14,971 nt of DNA, from the NCBI GenBank assembly GCA_026417715.1, contig JAOACU010000037.1, positions 1 through 14,971 of the forward strand. The letters run 5' to 3'. Shown here piece by piece: positions 1-7,034 of this stretch. Numbering within the stretch: position 1 is the first letter of the stretch; each line of letters starts with the position of its first letter. Made by a program: the position numbers and the translations under genes. The DNA is from Anaerolineae bacterium (GTDB taxonomy: Bacteria > Chloroflexota > Anaerolineae > UBA4142). The notes beneath the pieces are model-generated. The model searched no databases, had not been told where the DNA came from, and was given only the letters and a program-made list of their open reading frames with translations.

Positions 1-88
1 GTCCCATGCCGAACCCGGAAGTTAAGCCCGTCAGCGCCGATGGTACTGGCGGCGCGAGCCGCTGGGAGAGTAGGTCATCGCCAGGCGG
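1..88 (+). rRNA. rrf: 5S ribosomal RNA, 3' part (5' end outside window)
   Basis: The first ~88 bases match the 3' two thirds of bacterial 5S rRNA: a CCCATGCCGAACCCGGAAG segment at 3-21, GCGCCGATGGTACTG at 35-49, and the GGGAGAGTAGGTCATCGCC block at 64-82, ending in a strand that would pair with the missing 5' end. The exact 3' end (about 86-88) is set by analogy only. The rest of the rRNA operon presumably lies to the left. A T-rich stretch follows directly. Confidence 0.93.
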
Positions 89-91
89 GAA

Positions 92-108
92 TCTGTTTTT
101 GTTTTCTC
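92..108 (+). terminator. T-rich run after 5S rRNA, possible rRNA operon terminator
   Basis: Immediately after the 5S rRNA there is a T-rich run (TCTGTTTTTGTTTTCTC). No separate strong hairpin precedes it apart from 5S rRNA structure, so a Rho-independent terminator is plausible but not proven. Nothing else is seen between this run and the repeat at 119. Confidence 0.35.
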
Positions 109-118
109 CAAAGCGACG

Positions 119-175
119 AACGACGGAGGACGAATGACGAAAGAAAGCGTCCTTCGTCGTTGGTCTTTCGTCATT
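119..175. repeat. Interleaved inverted repeats (A-B-A'-B') of the GACGAA/TTCGTC family
   Basis: Two inverted repeats are interleaved. A is 119-132 and its partner A' is 148-161 (14 bases, one mismatch). B is 133-143 and its partner B' is 165-175 (11 bases, perfect). The order A-B-A'-B' permits either of two alternative hairpins, or a pseudoknot in RNA. The words GGACGAA and CGTCCTTCGTC recur at 4761-4803, so this is probably a copy of a dispersed intergenic repeat. It covers the GGAGG and ATG of the longer HEAT-protein start. Confidence 0.65.
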
Positions 176-907
176 TGTCGAAAAGAACGTAGAACGATGC
201 GCTGCTTTGGTTTGACCTCCGACCGTCATCGCTGCGAAACAGAAGCGCAAACTCCCACACCCTTTTGCGCGGAACACCAAGCGTTGACACAAGACGAACC
301 CCCAGCGGTCTCAACTCACGCGCATCCTTGGACGCGCCTTGTGCAACACTTGCGCCCGACCAATCATCGCGTTCCCGACGACGCGCGCTTTGCCGTACCA
401 CGCTGGCTCGACAAAAGTCCGACGCCGCAGGTCATTGAGCGTTTGCTGAACGATGCAAGTTGTACGACGCGTTGGTCGGCGGCGTTTGTGTTGCGCAAGC
501 GACGTGATCCTATCGCAATCGAACCGCTGTGGCACGTGCTACAGAATGACCCGGTGAGTTTGGTGCGTCAGCAAGCCGCTGTGGCGTTAGGTAAGATTGG
601 CACACCTGCCGTGCTGGGTCCGCTCATCGAAGCATTGTGGCACGATCGCGATGCCGCTGTGCGTCAGGCGTGCGCGATTGCGCTTGGCAATTTGGGTTAT
701 CGCGTTGCCGCGTCGGATTTAGCCGATGTGTTAACGCGCGAGAATGCCGTGTTTGTGCGTTGGGATTGCGCGCTCGCTCTGGGGCAAATCGGCGATGGGG
801 CAGTGGAACGGGTGCTTGCTGCGCGCGCAGAGAGCGATCCGAGTGAGGTGGTGCGGCGTGCGTGTCGCGAAGCGTTGGAAGAGATTCGGCGGCGCGTTGT
901 TCGATAG
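134..907 (+). CDS. HEAT-repeat protein with N-terminal CCCH zinc-type motif
   Basis: Predicted soluble protein of 257 residues from ATG 134, or 236 from ATG 197. From the second Met the sequence has C-x9-C-x10-C-x2-H with a T-S-D-x-x-x-C core. This is the short Cys/His motif seen at the N-terminus of many small proteins (DUF5763-like), and probably binds zinc. After a Pro-rich linker come about five HEAT-type helical repeats, with recurring patterns such as VRQQAAVALGKIG, VRQACAIALGNLG and VRWDCALALGQIG. Such repeats usually form protein-binding scaffolds; the partner is unknown. The 134 start has GGAGG four bases upstream, but that GGAGG and the first 21 codons lie in a dispersed repeat, so 197 may be the original start. 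It stands alone on its strand after the 5S rRNA and ends at the shared terminator. No function can be assigned beyond scaffold. Confidence 0.8.
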   Translation: MTKESVLRRWSFVICRKERRTMRCFGLTSDRHRCETEAQTPTPFCAEHQALTQDEPPAVSTHAHPWTRLVQHLRPTNHRVPDDARFAVPRWLDKSPTPQVIERLLNDASCTTRWSAAFVLRKRRDPIAIEPLWHVLQNDPVSLVRQQAAVALGKIGTPAVLGPLIEALWHDRDAAVRQACAIALGNLGYRVAASDLADVLTRENAVFVRWDCALALGQIGDGAVERVLAARAESDPSEVVRRACREALEEIRRRVVR

Positions 908-933
908 TTGGAGTGTTGAATCGTTGTGGGTAT

Positions 934-976
934 AAAAAATCGCAGTCAAGTCAGTTTGACTCACTGCGATTTTTTT
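934..976. terminator. Bidirectional intrinsic terminator between convergent genes
   Basis: Stem AAAAAATCGCAGT (934-946) pairs with ACTGCGATTTTTT (963-975), and an inner AGTCA/TGACT stem caps it. T-runs lie on the + strand (970-976, continuing as GTTTTC) and, through the A-run at 934-939, on the minus strand. It sits between the HEAT gene stop (907) and the lipoprotein gene stop (989), so it can end transcription from both sides. Confidence 0.88.
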
Positions 977-988
977 GTTTTCTCGTGC

Positions 989-1894
989 CTACTTGTAACT
1001 CATCACCATCACGGTCAACTCGGTGGGCAATTGGAGTGACGAGACGGTGATCGTCTGTGGGGCTTGGGTCACTTTGGCGGACGCGCCCAGCGCGCTGATG
1101 AAGGGCGCGGTATCGGTCAGACGTTGCGCGGTGGCAGGATTGAGCGCGGGCGTGGCATAGTGCATCGGAATCACGATCTTGGGTTTGAGTTGTCCAACGA
1201 CTTCTGCCGCGCCTTTGCCATCGAGCGTGAAGAATCCGCCGACAGGAATCATCACCACATCTACCTTGCCGATTTGTTTGACCTGATCGTCATTGAGTTT
1301 GTGTCCCAAATCGCCGAGATGCGCGAGGCGCAAGCCCTCCACATCGAACACGAACACTGCGTTCTTGCCGCGCGCCGATCCTTGCGAATCGTCATGGTAC
1401 GTCGGCACGGTGTACACGCGCACGCCTTTGATCGTCTGGTCAATCTTTGCCCAGTCGCCGGCGGCAAGTCCGCGCAAAATCGTTGGGGTGCCAGTGGCAA
1501 GTGAAACGTTGTTGTGATCGGCGTGTTCGTGGCTGACGGTGACGAGGTCCACGCCGCTAATCGGTGTGAGTGTATAACCCATCGTGGTTGCCATCGGGTC
1601 GAGGAGCGCGGTTAGCCCTGTGCTGGTTTTGAGGATGAAGGTGGGATGCCCCAGAAAAGTGAGCGTGACGGTCACTTCTTTGGGTGGTGTGGCGGTTGCC
1701 GTAGGCGGGACGCGCGTGGCGGTGGGCGGAACTGGTGTTGCCGTTGGCGGCACGGGGGTCGCCGTAGGCGGTACTGGGGTTGCTGTTGGGGGCACGCGCG
1801 TGGCAGTGGGCGGCACGGGAGTTGGTGTGGGTGTAGGCGCCGCACACGCCACGAGGACGAGTGCTAGAATCGTGAGTGCGAACAATTTTTTCAT
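989..1894 (-). CDS. Metallo-beta-lactamase-fold lipoprotein (UlaG-like) with P/T-rich linker
   Basis: 301 residues. Residues 1-17 are a lipoprotein signal: K2 K3, a hydrophobic stretch, then the lipobox L-V-A-C with the lipidated Cys at 17. Residues 18-72 are a Pro/Thr-rich spacer holding six VPPTAT(P/R/A) heptads (27-68) that would hold the enzyme off the membrane. The catalytic domain (~73-301) has the metal motif H-x-H-x-D-H at 122-127, H167, D195 in HLGDLGH, and H245 in PMHY, all expected for a di-metal hydrolase of the Lactamase_B_3/UlaG-like group. The substrate cannot be told from sequence; family members cleave phosphoesters, lactones and related bonds. The start has GGAGGAG three bases upstream of ATG. 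It is the last gene of the minus-strand block, 103 bases past the HD-GYP gene, so it may be co-transcribed or separate. A functional link to the clock-like genes is not evident. Confidence 0.9.
   Translation of the reverse strand: MKKLFALTILALVLVACAAPTPTPTPVPPTATRVPPTATPVPPTATPVPPTATPVPPTATRVPPTATATPPKEVTVTLTFLGHPTFILKTSTGLTALLDPMATTMGYTLTPISGVDLVTVSHEHADHNNVSLATGTPTILRGLAAGDWAKIDQTIKGVRVYTVPTYHDDSQGSARGKNAVFVFDVEGLRLAHLGDLGHKLNDDQVKQIGKVDVVMIPVGGFFTLDGKGAAEVVGQLKPKIVIPMHYATPALNPATAQRLTDTAPFISALGASAKVTQAPQTITVSSLQLPTELTVMVMSYK
1691..1816 (-). repeat. Six in-frame 21-bp repeats coding VPPTAT(P/R/A)
   Basis: Six tandem heptapeptide units, residues 27-68 of the lipoprotein. The DNA copies differ mainly at third codon positions while the peptide is nearly constant, so the unit looks maintained for its protein sequence. 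It is a coding spacer, not a CRISPR or a mobile element. Confidence 0.9.
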
Positions 1895-1911
1895 TTTCTC
1901 CTCCGGAGAAA
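1895..1911 (-). promoter_or_regulatory. 7-bp hairpin overlapping the lipoprotein Shine-Dalgarno
   Basis: On the minus strand TTTCTCC (1911-1905), loop GGA, GGAGAAA (1901-1895) form a perfect 7-bp stem directly before the ATG at 1894. The ribosome binding site GGAGGA is split between loop and 3' arm, so the fold could dampen initiation. Whether it regulates anything is an inference. Confidence 0.4.
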
Positions 1912-1943
1912 CGACTGCCGACGGACGACCGCCGACTGTCGTT
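1911..1943. repeat. GAC/GTC-rich dispersed-type repeat upstream of lipoprotein gene
   Basis: A stretch built from short GACTGCCGAC / GACCGCCGAC words and ending TGTCGTT. It resembles, in style but not in exact sequence, the GACGAA/TTCGTC repeats at 119-175 and 4761-4803. I take it for another intergenic repeat type. It sits in the 5' leader of the lipoprotein gene. Confidence 0.4.
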
Positions 1944-1959
1944 GCTTTGGGTAGAGTCT

Positions 1960-1992
1960 AGACCTCACAGGTCTCCGAGACCTGTGAGGTCT
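1960..1992. repeat. Perfect nested palindrome AGACCTCACAGGTCT / AGACCTGTGAGGTCT
   Basis: Two 15-base arms (1960-1974 and 1978-1992) are perfect inverted repeats around CCG. Each arm is itself a small palindrome (AGACCT-CAC-AGGTCT), so the site can form a tall hairpin or a four-way structure. It lies 5 bases past the stop of the HD-GYP gene. No T-run follows on either strand, so it is better read as a REP-like dispersed repeat that may also stabilise the mRNA 3' end than as a classical terminator. Confidence 0.75.
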
Positions 1993-1997
1993 GAATT

Positions 1998-4751
1998 TTA
2001 CACCAATTTCAAAAAAGTTTCCACTAGGTTCGGGTCAAAGGCAATGCCGGCTTGGGAGCGAATGTACTCGCGCACTTGGCGTTCGCTCCAAGTGGTGTTG
2101 TAGGGTGGGGTGTGGTGCAGAGTGTCCCACGTGTCCACAATCGCAAAGATACGCGCGGCGAGTGGAATCTCTTCGCCTTTCAAGCCGCGCGGATAGCCGC
2201 TCCCGTCCCATTTTTCGTGATGGCAGTACGGAATGTCGAGCGCAGACTGGAGATAAGGAATCGGCTGGATAAGGTCGCACGCCAATTCGGTATGACGGCG
2301 TAGGGTGGTATCGTCTTCGTGCAACGGATCGTCGGGATGCAAAGCAGAATCAGGGAGCGCGAGTTTACCGATGTCGTGCAATAGCGCGCCATAGCGGATG
2401 TGCGTCAAACGCGCGTCGTGGATGCCGAGTGCGCGCGCAAATCGTTCGACTAACTCGGCGACGCGTTGCGTGTGTCCTGCGATGTCGTGCCCACGAAGTT
2501 CGAGCGCGCGCGCCCAACTTTCGATGGTCGTATCGTACGATAATTCGAGGCGCGCATTGGTGCGTTGCAATTCTTCGTACAAGCGCGCGTTGTTGATCGC
2601 CAATGCCGCTTGGAGTGCCATCGTCTCGAGCACGTGAATCCATTCCGTATTGGGTGCGGAGGGTGTGCGTTGAAACACTTCGAGAATGCCTACCAGTTGC
2701 CCTTTGGCGATGAGAGGCACGCCGCAGTAGGCAACAAAACCCTCGTTAGCAAAATGCGGCGCGTGCTCTGTAGCAATAAAATGCTCCAGCGCGATGGTGC
2801 GTTGTTCGCGCGCCACGCGTCCCGCGTACCCTTCACCGATCCGCACAGTGAGACGCTCGATAGGATTCCGAAAACCGCGTCCGATGGTATACGTGAGTAT
2901 CGGCGCGTGAGGATGACAGAGCGCTACAGCCACCGCGTCCACGCGGAGTTGATTCTTGACTTGGTCAATCAGAATATCAAGGATGACGCGCAAATCGAGA
3001 CTGGCGTTGATGGCTTGACTCACGGCTTGGAGTGCAAGGAGATGTTGGAGACGTTGTTCGGTTTGATCGTACAGGGTCGCGCGATGGAGCGCGCTCGCGG
3101 CAATATCAGCAATCGCAACCAGCACGCGCACTTCGTCGGGAGTGATGGGGGTAGTGCGTCCAACGCTCAAAGCACCGATCACTTGATCTTGGGCGGTGAT
3201 GAGGGGAACACTAGCCAGAGCGCGCACCTCTTCGCCCCAATCTTTCCAAAAGGTATGCGGATCGTTAGTGACATCATCGGTGACATACGGTTGTTTGGTT
3301 TTGAAGATGAGCGCGCTCAAGCCCTTGCCGGGGGGCGTGCGTCGTCCTGTGCCTTTTGCCCACGCGCCGCGCGCACACTCGATCACCGATTCACTGGTCA
3401 CAGTGCGGCGACTGATGAGCGCGGCGGCTTGGGCATTCAAGAGTTGCATCGTGTTGTCAACGATAATCGGAAGCATTTCGTCGCGTGTCATTGCCGCGCG
3501 CAATGCCGCGCTGAGGGTGGCGATGGCTTGCATCTCGCGTTCACGCTGGTAACGTTCGGTCAAATCAGTGACGACGACGATGGCGCCGGCGTATTGTCCG
3601 TGCATCCAGCGTGGTACGCCAGTAATCATCACGGGAACCAAATGCCCGTCGGTGTGTACAAGGCGCGTTTCGTAGGTCGAGGTTTCGCCGCGCTGGCGTT
3701 TGGCGCGTTGTTCGGCAAGTATCGCATAATCTTCGGGTACGGTTACATCAGTGGGGCGTTTGCCAATCAATTCCTCGGGAGAACGTCCAATCATTCGCGC
3801 GTAGGCGGGGTTGACGTACTCGAAGATTCCTTCGCTATTGACGACGGTGACGCCTTGTCCTAGTGCGTTGAGTACCTGTTGGGCGAAATCGCGTTCGGCT
3901 TCGAGTGCTTGTTCCGCACGCACCTGTTCAGTGATGTCAGTGATGAAACCTTCCAGCGCGACAAGTGTACCGTCCTCAGCATACACGCCACGTCCCTGTT
4001 CCCACACCCACTTTTCTGTGCCGTCCGCGCAGATGATGCGATAGGTAAGTTGAAAGGGACGTTTTTCTGCGATGGCTTGTTGTATCACCGCGTTGTCTTC
4101 GCCACGATCGTCTGGATGAACGAGTTGGGCGAAGGCAATTTTGGCGTTGTGAATGAGATCGTCGGGTGCGTAACCTGTGAGCGCGCGGCATCCTTCGCTG
4201 ACAAATTCCATTGTCCAGTATTTATCGTTCGCGCAACGATATGCCATCCCCGGCAAATTGCTCATCAGGGTCGCCAGACGCCGCTCGCTTTCGCGTAACG
4301 CTTGTTCCGCGCGTTTGCGTTCTTGTAGTTCGCGTTGCAGGTCAAGAATCAGTTGCCGATTCTCGATGACCAGGCGTTGCTTGTGGAGGGCTTGTTCGAG
4401 GGCGGCGAGCAATTCATCGGGATTGACAGGTTTAATAAAGTAGCGATACGCGCCATTCGCCAACGCTTGCACCGCGCTTTCGAGGGTAGCGTTGCCCGTG
4501 AGGATGAGAACTTCGATGTCGGGTTGGAGTGTTTTGAGTTGTGCCACTACTTCATTCCCCGATAGATCGGGCAGGCGAATATCCACGACGGCGAGGTTGA
4601 GCGCGTGTTGGCGTGCCAATGCCAGCGCGGTGGTGGCATCGGGCGCGGTGAAGACATGATAGTTTTTGCGCGTGAGAATCATTTCCCACGTACGGAGAAT
4701 GCCCGTGTCATCATCCACGATGAGGAGGCTAGGTTGGCTATCCACTTGCAT
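1998..4751 (-). CDS. Receiver-PAS-PAS-GAF-GAF-HD-GYP response regulator (c-di-GMP phosphodiesterase)
   Basis: 917 residues from ATG 4751, chosen because GAGGTGA lies just upstream; an in-frame ATG at 4850 would read through the dispersed repeat. Domains: receiver 8-122 (acid pocket D13/D14, phospho-acceptor D57, T85, K107), coiled linker, PAS ~158-285 and ~291-400 (each ending in a D-[IL]-T-E motif), GAF ~408-564 and ~571-738, HD-GYP ~748-917. The HD-GYP metal and signature residues look intact: H770 (GHTQRV), H802-D803 (HDIGK), H830, H854/H855, GYP 862-864, D873 and D876. Intact HD-GYP domains hydrolyse cyclic-di-GMP. No membrane segments, so it is cytosolic. It is the last gene of the clock-like array, overlaps its upstream neighbour by 14 bases, and is the most obvious output: phosphorylation plus ligands on PAS/GAF would tune the phosphodiesterase. 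Confidence 0.93.
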   Translation of the reverse strand: MQVDSQPSLLIVDDDTGILRTWEMILTRKNYHVFTAPDATTALALARQHALNLAVVDIRLPDLSGNEVVAQLKTLQPDIEVLILTGNATLESAVQALANGAYRYFIKPVNPDELLAALEQALHKQRLVIENRQLILDLQRELQERKRAEQALRESERRLATLMSNLPGMAYRCANDKYWTMEFVSEGCRALTGYAPDDLIHNAKIAFAQLVHPDDRGEDNAVIQQAIAEKRPFQLTYRIICADGTEKWVWEQGRGVYAEDGTLVALEGFITDITEQVRAEQALEAERDFAQQVLNALGQGVTVVNSEGIFEYVNPAYARMIGRSPEELIGKRPTDVTVPEDYAILAEQRAKRQRGETSTYETRLVHTDGHLVPVMITGVPRWMHGQYAGAIVVVTDLTERYQREREMQAIATLSAALRAAMTRDEMLPIIVDNTMQLLNAQAAALISRRTVTSESVIECARGAWAKGTGRRTPPGKGLSALIFKTKQPYVTDDVTNDPHTFWKDWGEEVRALASVPLITAQDQVIGALSVGRTTPITPDEVRVLVAIADIAASALHRATLYDQTEQRLQHLLALQAVSQAINASLDLRVILDILIDQVKNQLRVDAVAVALCHPHAPILTYTIGRGFRNPIERLTVRIGEGYAGRVAREQRTIALEHFIATEHAPHFANEGFVAYCGVPLIAKGQLVGILEVFQRTPSAPNTEWIHVLETMALQAALAINNARLYEELQRTNARLELSYDTTIESWARALELRGHDIAGHTQRVAELVERFARALGIHDARLTHIRYGALLHDIGKLALPDSALHPDDPLHEDDTTLRRHTELACDLIQPIPYLQSALDIPYCHHEKWDGSGYPRGLKGEEIPLAARIFAIVDTWDTLHHTPPYNTTWSERQVREYIRSQAGIAFDPNLVETFLKLV

Positions 4752-5544
4752 TTTCACCTCGTTCGTCATCTGTCCTTCGTCCTTCGTCTTTCGTCTGTCG
4801 TTCACGGTGTTCAATTTCTTCAACCAGAGTCTGGACTTGCTTGGTATCAAACGGTTTGTATAGACACGCGTGGGCGTTGTGTGCCAGCGCGGCTTGTATC
4901 TGCGCGTCCATTTCCTCGCGATAGCCGGTGATCATAATCGCGGTGATGTCAGGGTCTATGGCGCGCAAAGCAAGGTAGGTTTGCAAACCATCCATCGTGG
5001 GTAGTTTGAGATCAATGAAAATGATTGGATAATGGCGTTGCCGCACCGCCTCGATGGCTTGTTCGCCACTTTCGACGCAGGTAACTTGATAGCCCTTGCG
5101 TTCGAGAACCCGTGTGATTTGCGCACACGCTTCGGGATAGTCGTCCACGATCAAGGCAAGTGTTTGGCGACGCGCTAGCACCTTGGGGATGAGCGTAAGC
5201 AGATGATCTATGTCTAGTGGCTTGACGAGTACGTAAAGTATTCCCGCCTGCAGCGCGGCTTGCACCTGGTCATCTTCGGCAAAGCCGGTCATCAGGAGAG
5301 CCGTAAGGTTAGGGCGAATACTCTTGAGGTGTTGATAGGTTTCTATGCCATTCATTCCCGGCATTTTGAAATCCATCAAGACGATGTCGGCGGGTGCAGT
5401 CTTGACCTGTTCGATTGCCGATAGACCATCAGCCGCGATACTCACGACATAGCCCTTGCGTTTGAAAATCAGGGCGAGACTACGCGCTAAACAAACATCG
5501 TCGTCCACGATGAGGATGTGAGGTGCGTTTTGATTTTGGTTCAT
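4738..5544 (-). CDS. Tandem receiver-domain protein (REC-REC)
   Basis: 268 residues, two CheY-like receivers and no output domain. REC1 (~8-124): D14/D15, phospho-acceptor D58, T86, K108-P109. REC2 (~128-244): D134/D135, acceptor D178, T206, K230-P231. Both look fully competent for phosphorylation, so the protein could pass or store phosphate between the kinases and the HD-GYP receiver. It starts at TAATG, sharing one base with the stop of the upstream kinase, with AGGAGG five bases before the ATG. The last ~20 residues (RERQTKDEGRRTDDERG region) are charged, low-complexity and encoded by a dispersed repeat, so the ancestral C-terminus probably ended near residue 246. Confidence 0.93.
   Translation of the reverse strand: MNQNQNAPHILIVDDDVCLARSLALIFKRKGYVVSIAADGLSAIEQVKTAPADIVLMDFKMPGMNGIETYQHLKSIRPNLTALLMTGFAEDDQVQAALQAGILYVLVKPLDIDHLLTLIPKVLARRQTLALIVDDYPEACAQITRVLERKGYQVTCVESGEQAIEAVRQRHYPIIFIDLKLPTMDGLQTYLALRAIDPDITAIMITGYREEMDAQIQAALAHNAHACLYKPFDTKQVQTLVEEIEHRERQTKDEGRRTDDERGENASG
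4761..4803. repeat. TTCGTC/GACGAA dispersed repeat inside a gene junction
   Basis: A run of TTCGTC-type words (GTCCTTCGTCCTTCGTC core, with CTTTCGTC and GTTCGTC flanks). The same vocabulary appears at 119-175. Here it lies within the coding 3' end of the tandem-receiver gene and upstream of the ATG at 4751 of the next gene, which it separates from its neighbour without breaking either frame. Confidence 0.6.
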
Positions 5545-7034
5545 TATGCCTCCTCGGGTGATTCAGCAGTGTTAAGAGGTAGTGCAATCGTAAAAGTCGT
5601 TCCTTTGCCTTCTTGGCTTGTGACAGAAATGGTGCCACCATGTGCTTCGACAATCAATTTGCACAAGGGCAAACCCAAGCCCAGCCCATGCTTGCGCGTG
5701 GTGAACATCGGTCGGAAAATTTTATCCAGGTGGTCAGGTGGAATACCAACACCGGTGTCGCGGAACGAGATTTCCACGATCTTGGGTTGAGTTTGACGCG
5801 CTTCGATGGTCAACGTACCGCCGTGTAGCATTGCTTCGACGGCATTCCGAATCAGGTTGCTGAAGACGATTTGCAGTTGATCGGCATCGGCGTTGACGAT
5901 CAACTCTTCGAACATCTTGCACTGGACGTTGATGTGGTCTGGAAAAGTGGCTTGCGCGAGGACTGTGTGGCACAGCGCGGCGATGTCGGTAGGGCGGCGC
6001 GTGGGAGGATGAGGACGGGCGAATGCCAGCAGACTGTTGAGGATGCGGTTCGATACTTGAACCTGATGGATGAGAATCTCGAGTGCTTCGCGCGCTTCCT
6101 CGTTCAGCATAGGTAATGTCTCGCGCAGTAGATACGCGGCGTTGCTGATCGCGCTCAAGGGACTGCGGAGTTCGTGACCGATGCCGCCGGCGATTTGTCC
6201 GAGCATCGTCAAGCGTTCTTGGCGGAGGAGTTGTTCTTGCGCGGCGCGCAATTCGCGCGTGCGCTCCTCGACCATTTGCTCAAGACGTTGCGAATACTCA
6301 CGCAAAGTTTGTTCGATGCGTTTGCGTTCGGTAATATCGCGCAGACTGGCAAGATACGCGGGTGCACCCTGCCATTCGATGCGCGCGACGCGCATTTCGA
6401 CGACGCGGGTCGTCCCCGTTGGATGCAAGAGGGTGATCTCGGCAGGTGCGCTGTTGGTGACGGGCAGACCAATCTCGTGTCCCACCAATTCGTCTGCCGT
6501 CCGTTGGAACAGTTCGAGTGCCGCCGGGTTGACGAACAAGACCACACCATTATCGTCCACCACGAGAATCCCATCCACGTTGCACGTAATCAAATCGCGC
6601 AATTGGCGTTCTTTGGCGCGTAAAGCATCTTCGGCGGCTTTGAGACGCAAGAAGGCTTGGACGCGCGCGCGTAGTTCACGATTCGAGATGGGACGCGTGA
6701 TATAGCCATCCGCGCCGCACTCCAACCCGCTGACTTGGCTCTCGCTGTCCGTACGACTACCTGAAAGCATCACGATAAAAGTGCCTGCGTATTCAGGACT
6801 GTTCTTGACCAGACGGCATACCGCAAAGCCATCGAGGTCAGGCATTCCCACATCGAGCAAGACCAGCGCAGGCGTTGTGGTGCGAATCATTTCCAGTGCG
6901 CGCGTACCGTTTTCGGCTTCGAGAATTTCATAGCCCGCCGCTTCAAGCACTCGGCGCGTGGCTTGGCGCAAGTGTGGATCATCGTCCACAATCAGGATGC
7001 GGTGAGGAAGCATCGCCAACGTTCTACCTCTCAT
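5544..7034 (-). CDS. Hybrid sensor kinase: receiver-PAS-HisKA-HATPase
   Basis: 496 residues, cytosolic. Receiver ~12-130 with D17/D18, acceptor D61 and S91, but R114 replaces the usual Lys before the conserved Pro. PAS ~145-235, coiled coil 238-272 rich in E/R/Q, HisKA ~273-340 with phospho-His H287 in GHELRSPL, HATPase ~380-488 with N-box N393/N397, DTGVGIP (426-432) and GLGLGLPL (450-457). An N-terminal receiver ahead of a kinase is typical of relay kinases. The start overlaps the kaiC stop as ATGA (7034). A TTG at 7019 has GAGAGG seven bases upstream and ATG 7013 starts right at the receiver, so the true start could be up to 7 codons later. Its receiver is close to that of the KaiA-like protein and its transmitter to that of the six-PAS kinase, which suggests duplication within this cluster. 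Confidence 0.94.
   Translation of the reverse strand: MRGRTLAMLPHRILIVDDDPHLRQATRRVLEAAGYEILEAENGTRALEMIRTTTPALVLLDVGMPDLDGFAVCRLVKNSPEYAGTFIVMLSGSRTDSESQVSGLECGADGYITRPISNRELRARVQAFLRLKAAEDALRAKERQLRDLITCNVDGILVVDDNGVVLFVNPAALELFQRTADELVGHEIGLPVTNSAPAEITLLHPTGTTRVVEMRVARIEWQGAPAYLASLRDITERKRIEQTLREYSQRLEQMVEERTRELRAAQEQLLRQERLTMLGQIAGGIGHELRSPLSAISNAAYLLRETLPMLNEEAREALEILIHQVQVSNRILNSLLAFARPHPPTRRPTDIAALCHTVLAQATFPDHINVQCKMFEELIVNADADQLQIVFSNLIRNAVEAMLHGGTLTIEARQTQPKIVEISFRDTGVGIPPDHLDKIFRPMFTTRKHGLGLGLPLCKLIVEAHGGTISVTSQEGKGTTFTIALPLNTAESPEEA

Noticed and set aside
1691..1816. Direct repeats as a CRISPR-like array
   Set aside because: Unit of 21 bases with no spacers, in frame, coding a P/T-rich lipoprotein linker.
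1960..1992. Palindrome as a classical intrinsic terminator
   Set aside because: No T-run follows the hairpin on either strand; repeat element is the safer call.
2565..3863. Long + strand open frame of 432 codons
   Set aside because: Antisense to the receiver-GAF-HD-GYP gene, whose minus-strand frame shows clear domains and active-site motifs. The + frame protein has no recognisable domain.
4749..4850. Upstream ATG at 4850 as start of the HD-GYP gene
   Set aside because: The extra 33 residues are encoded by the neighbour's 3' end and a dispersed repeat. ATG 4751 has GAGGTGA upstream and begins right at the receiver.
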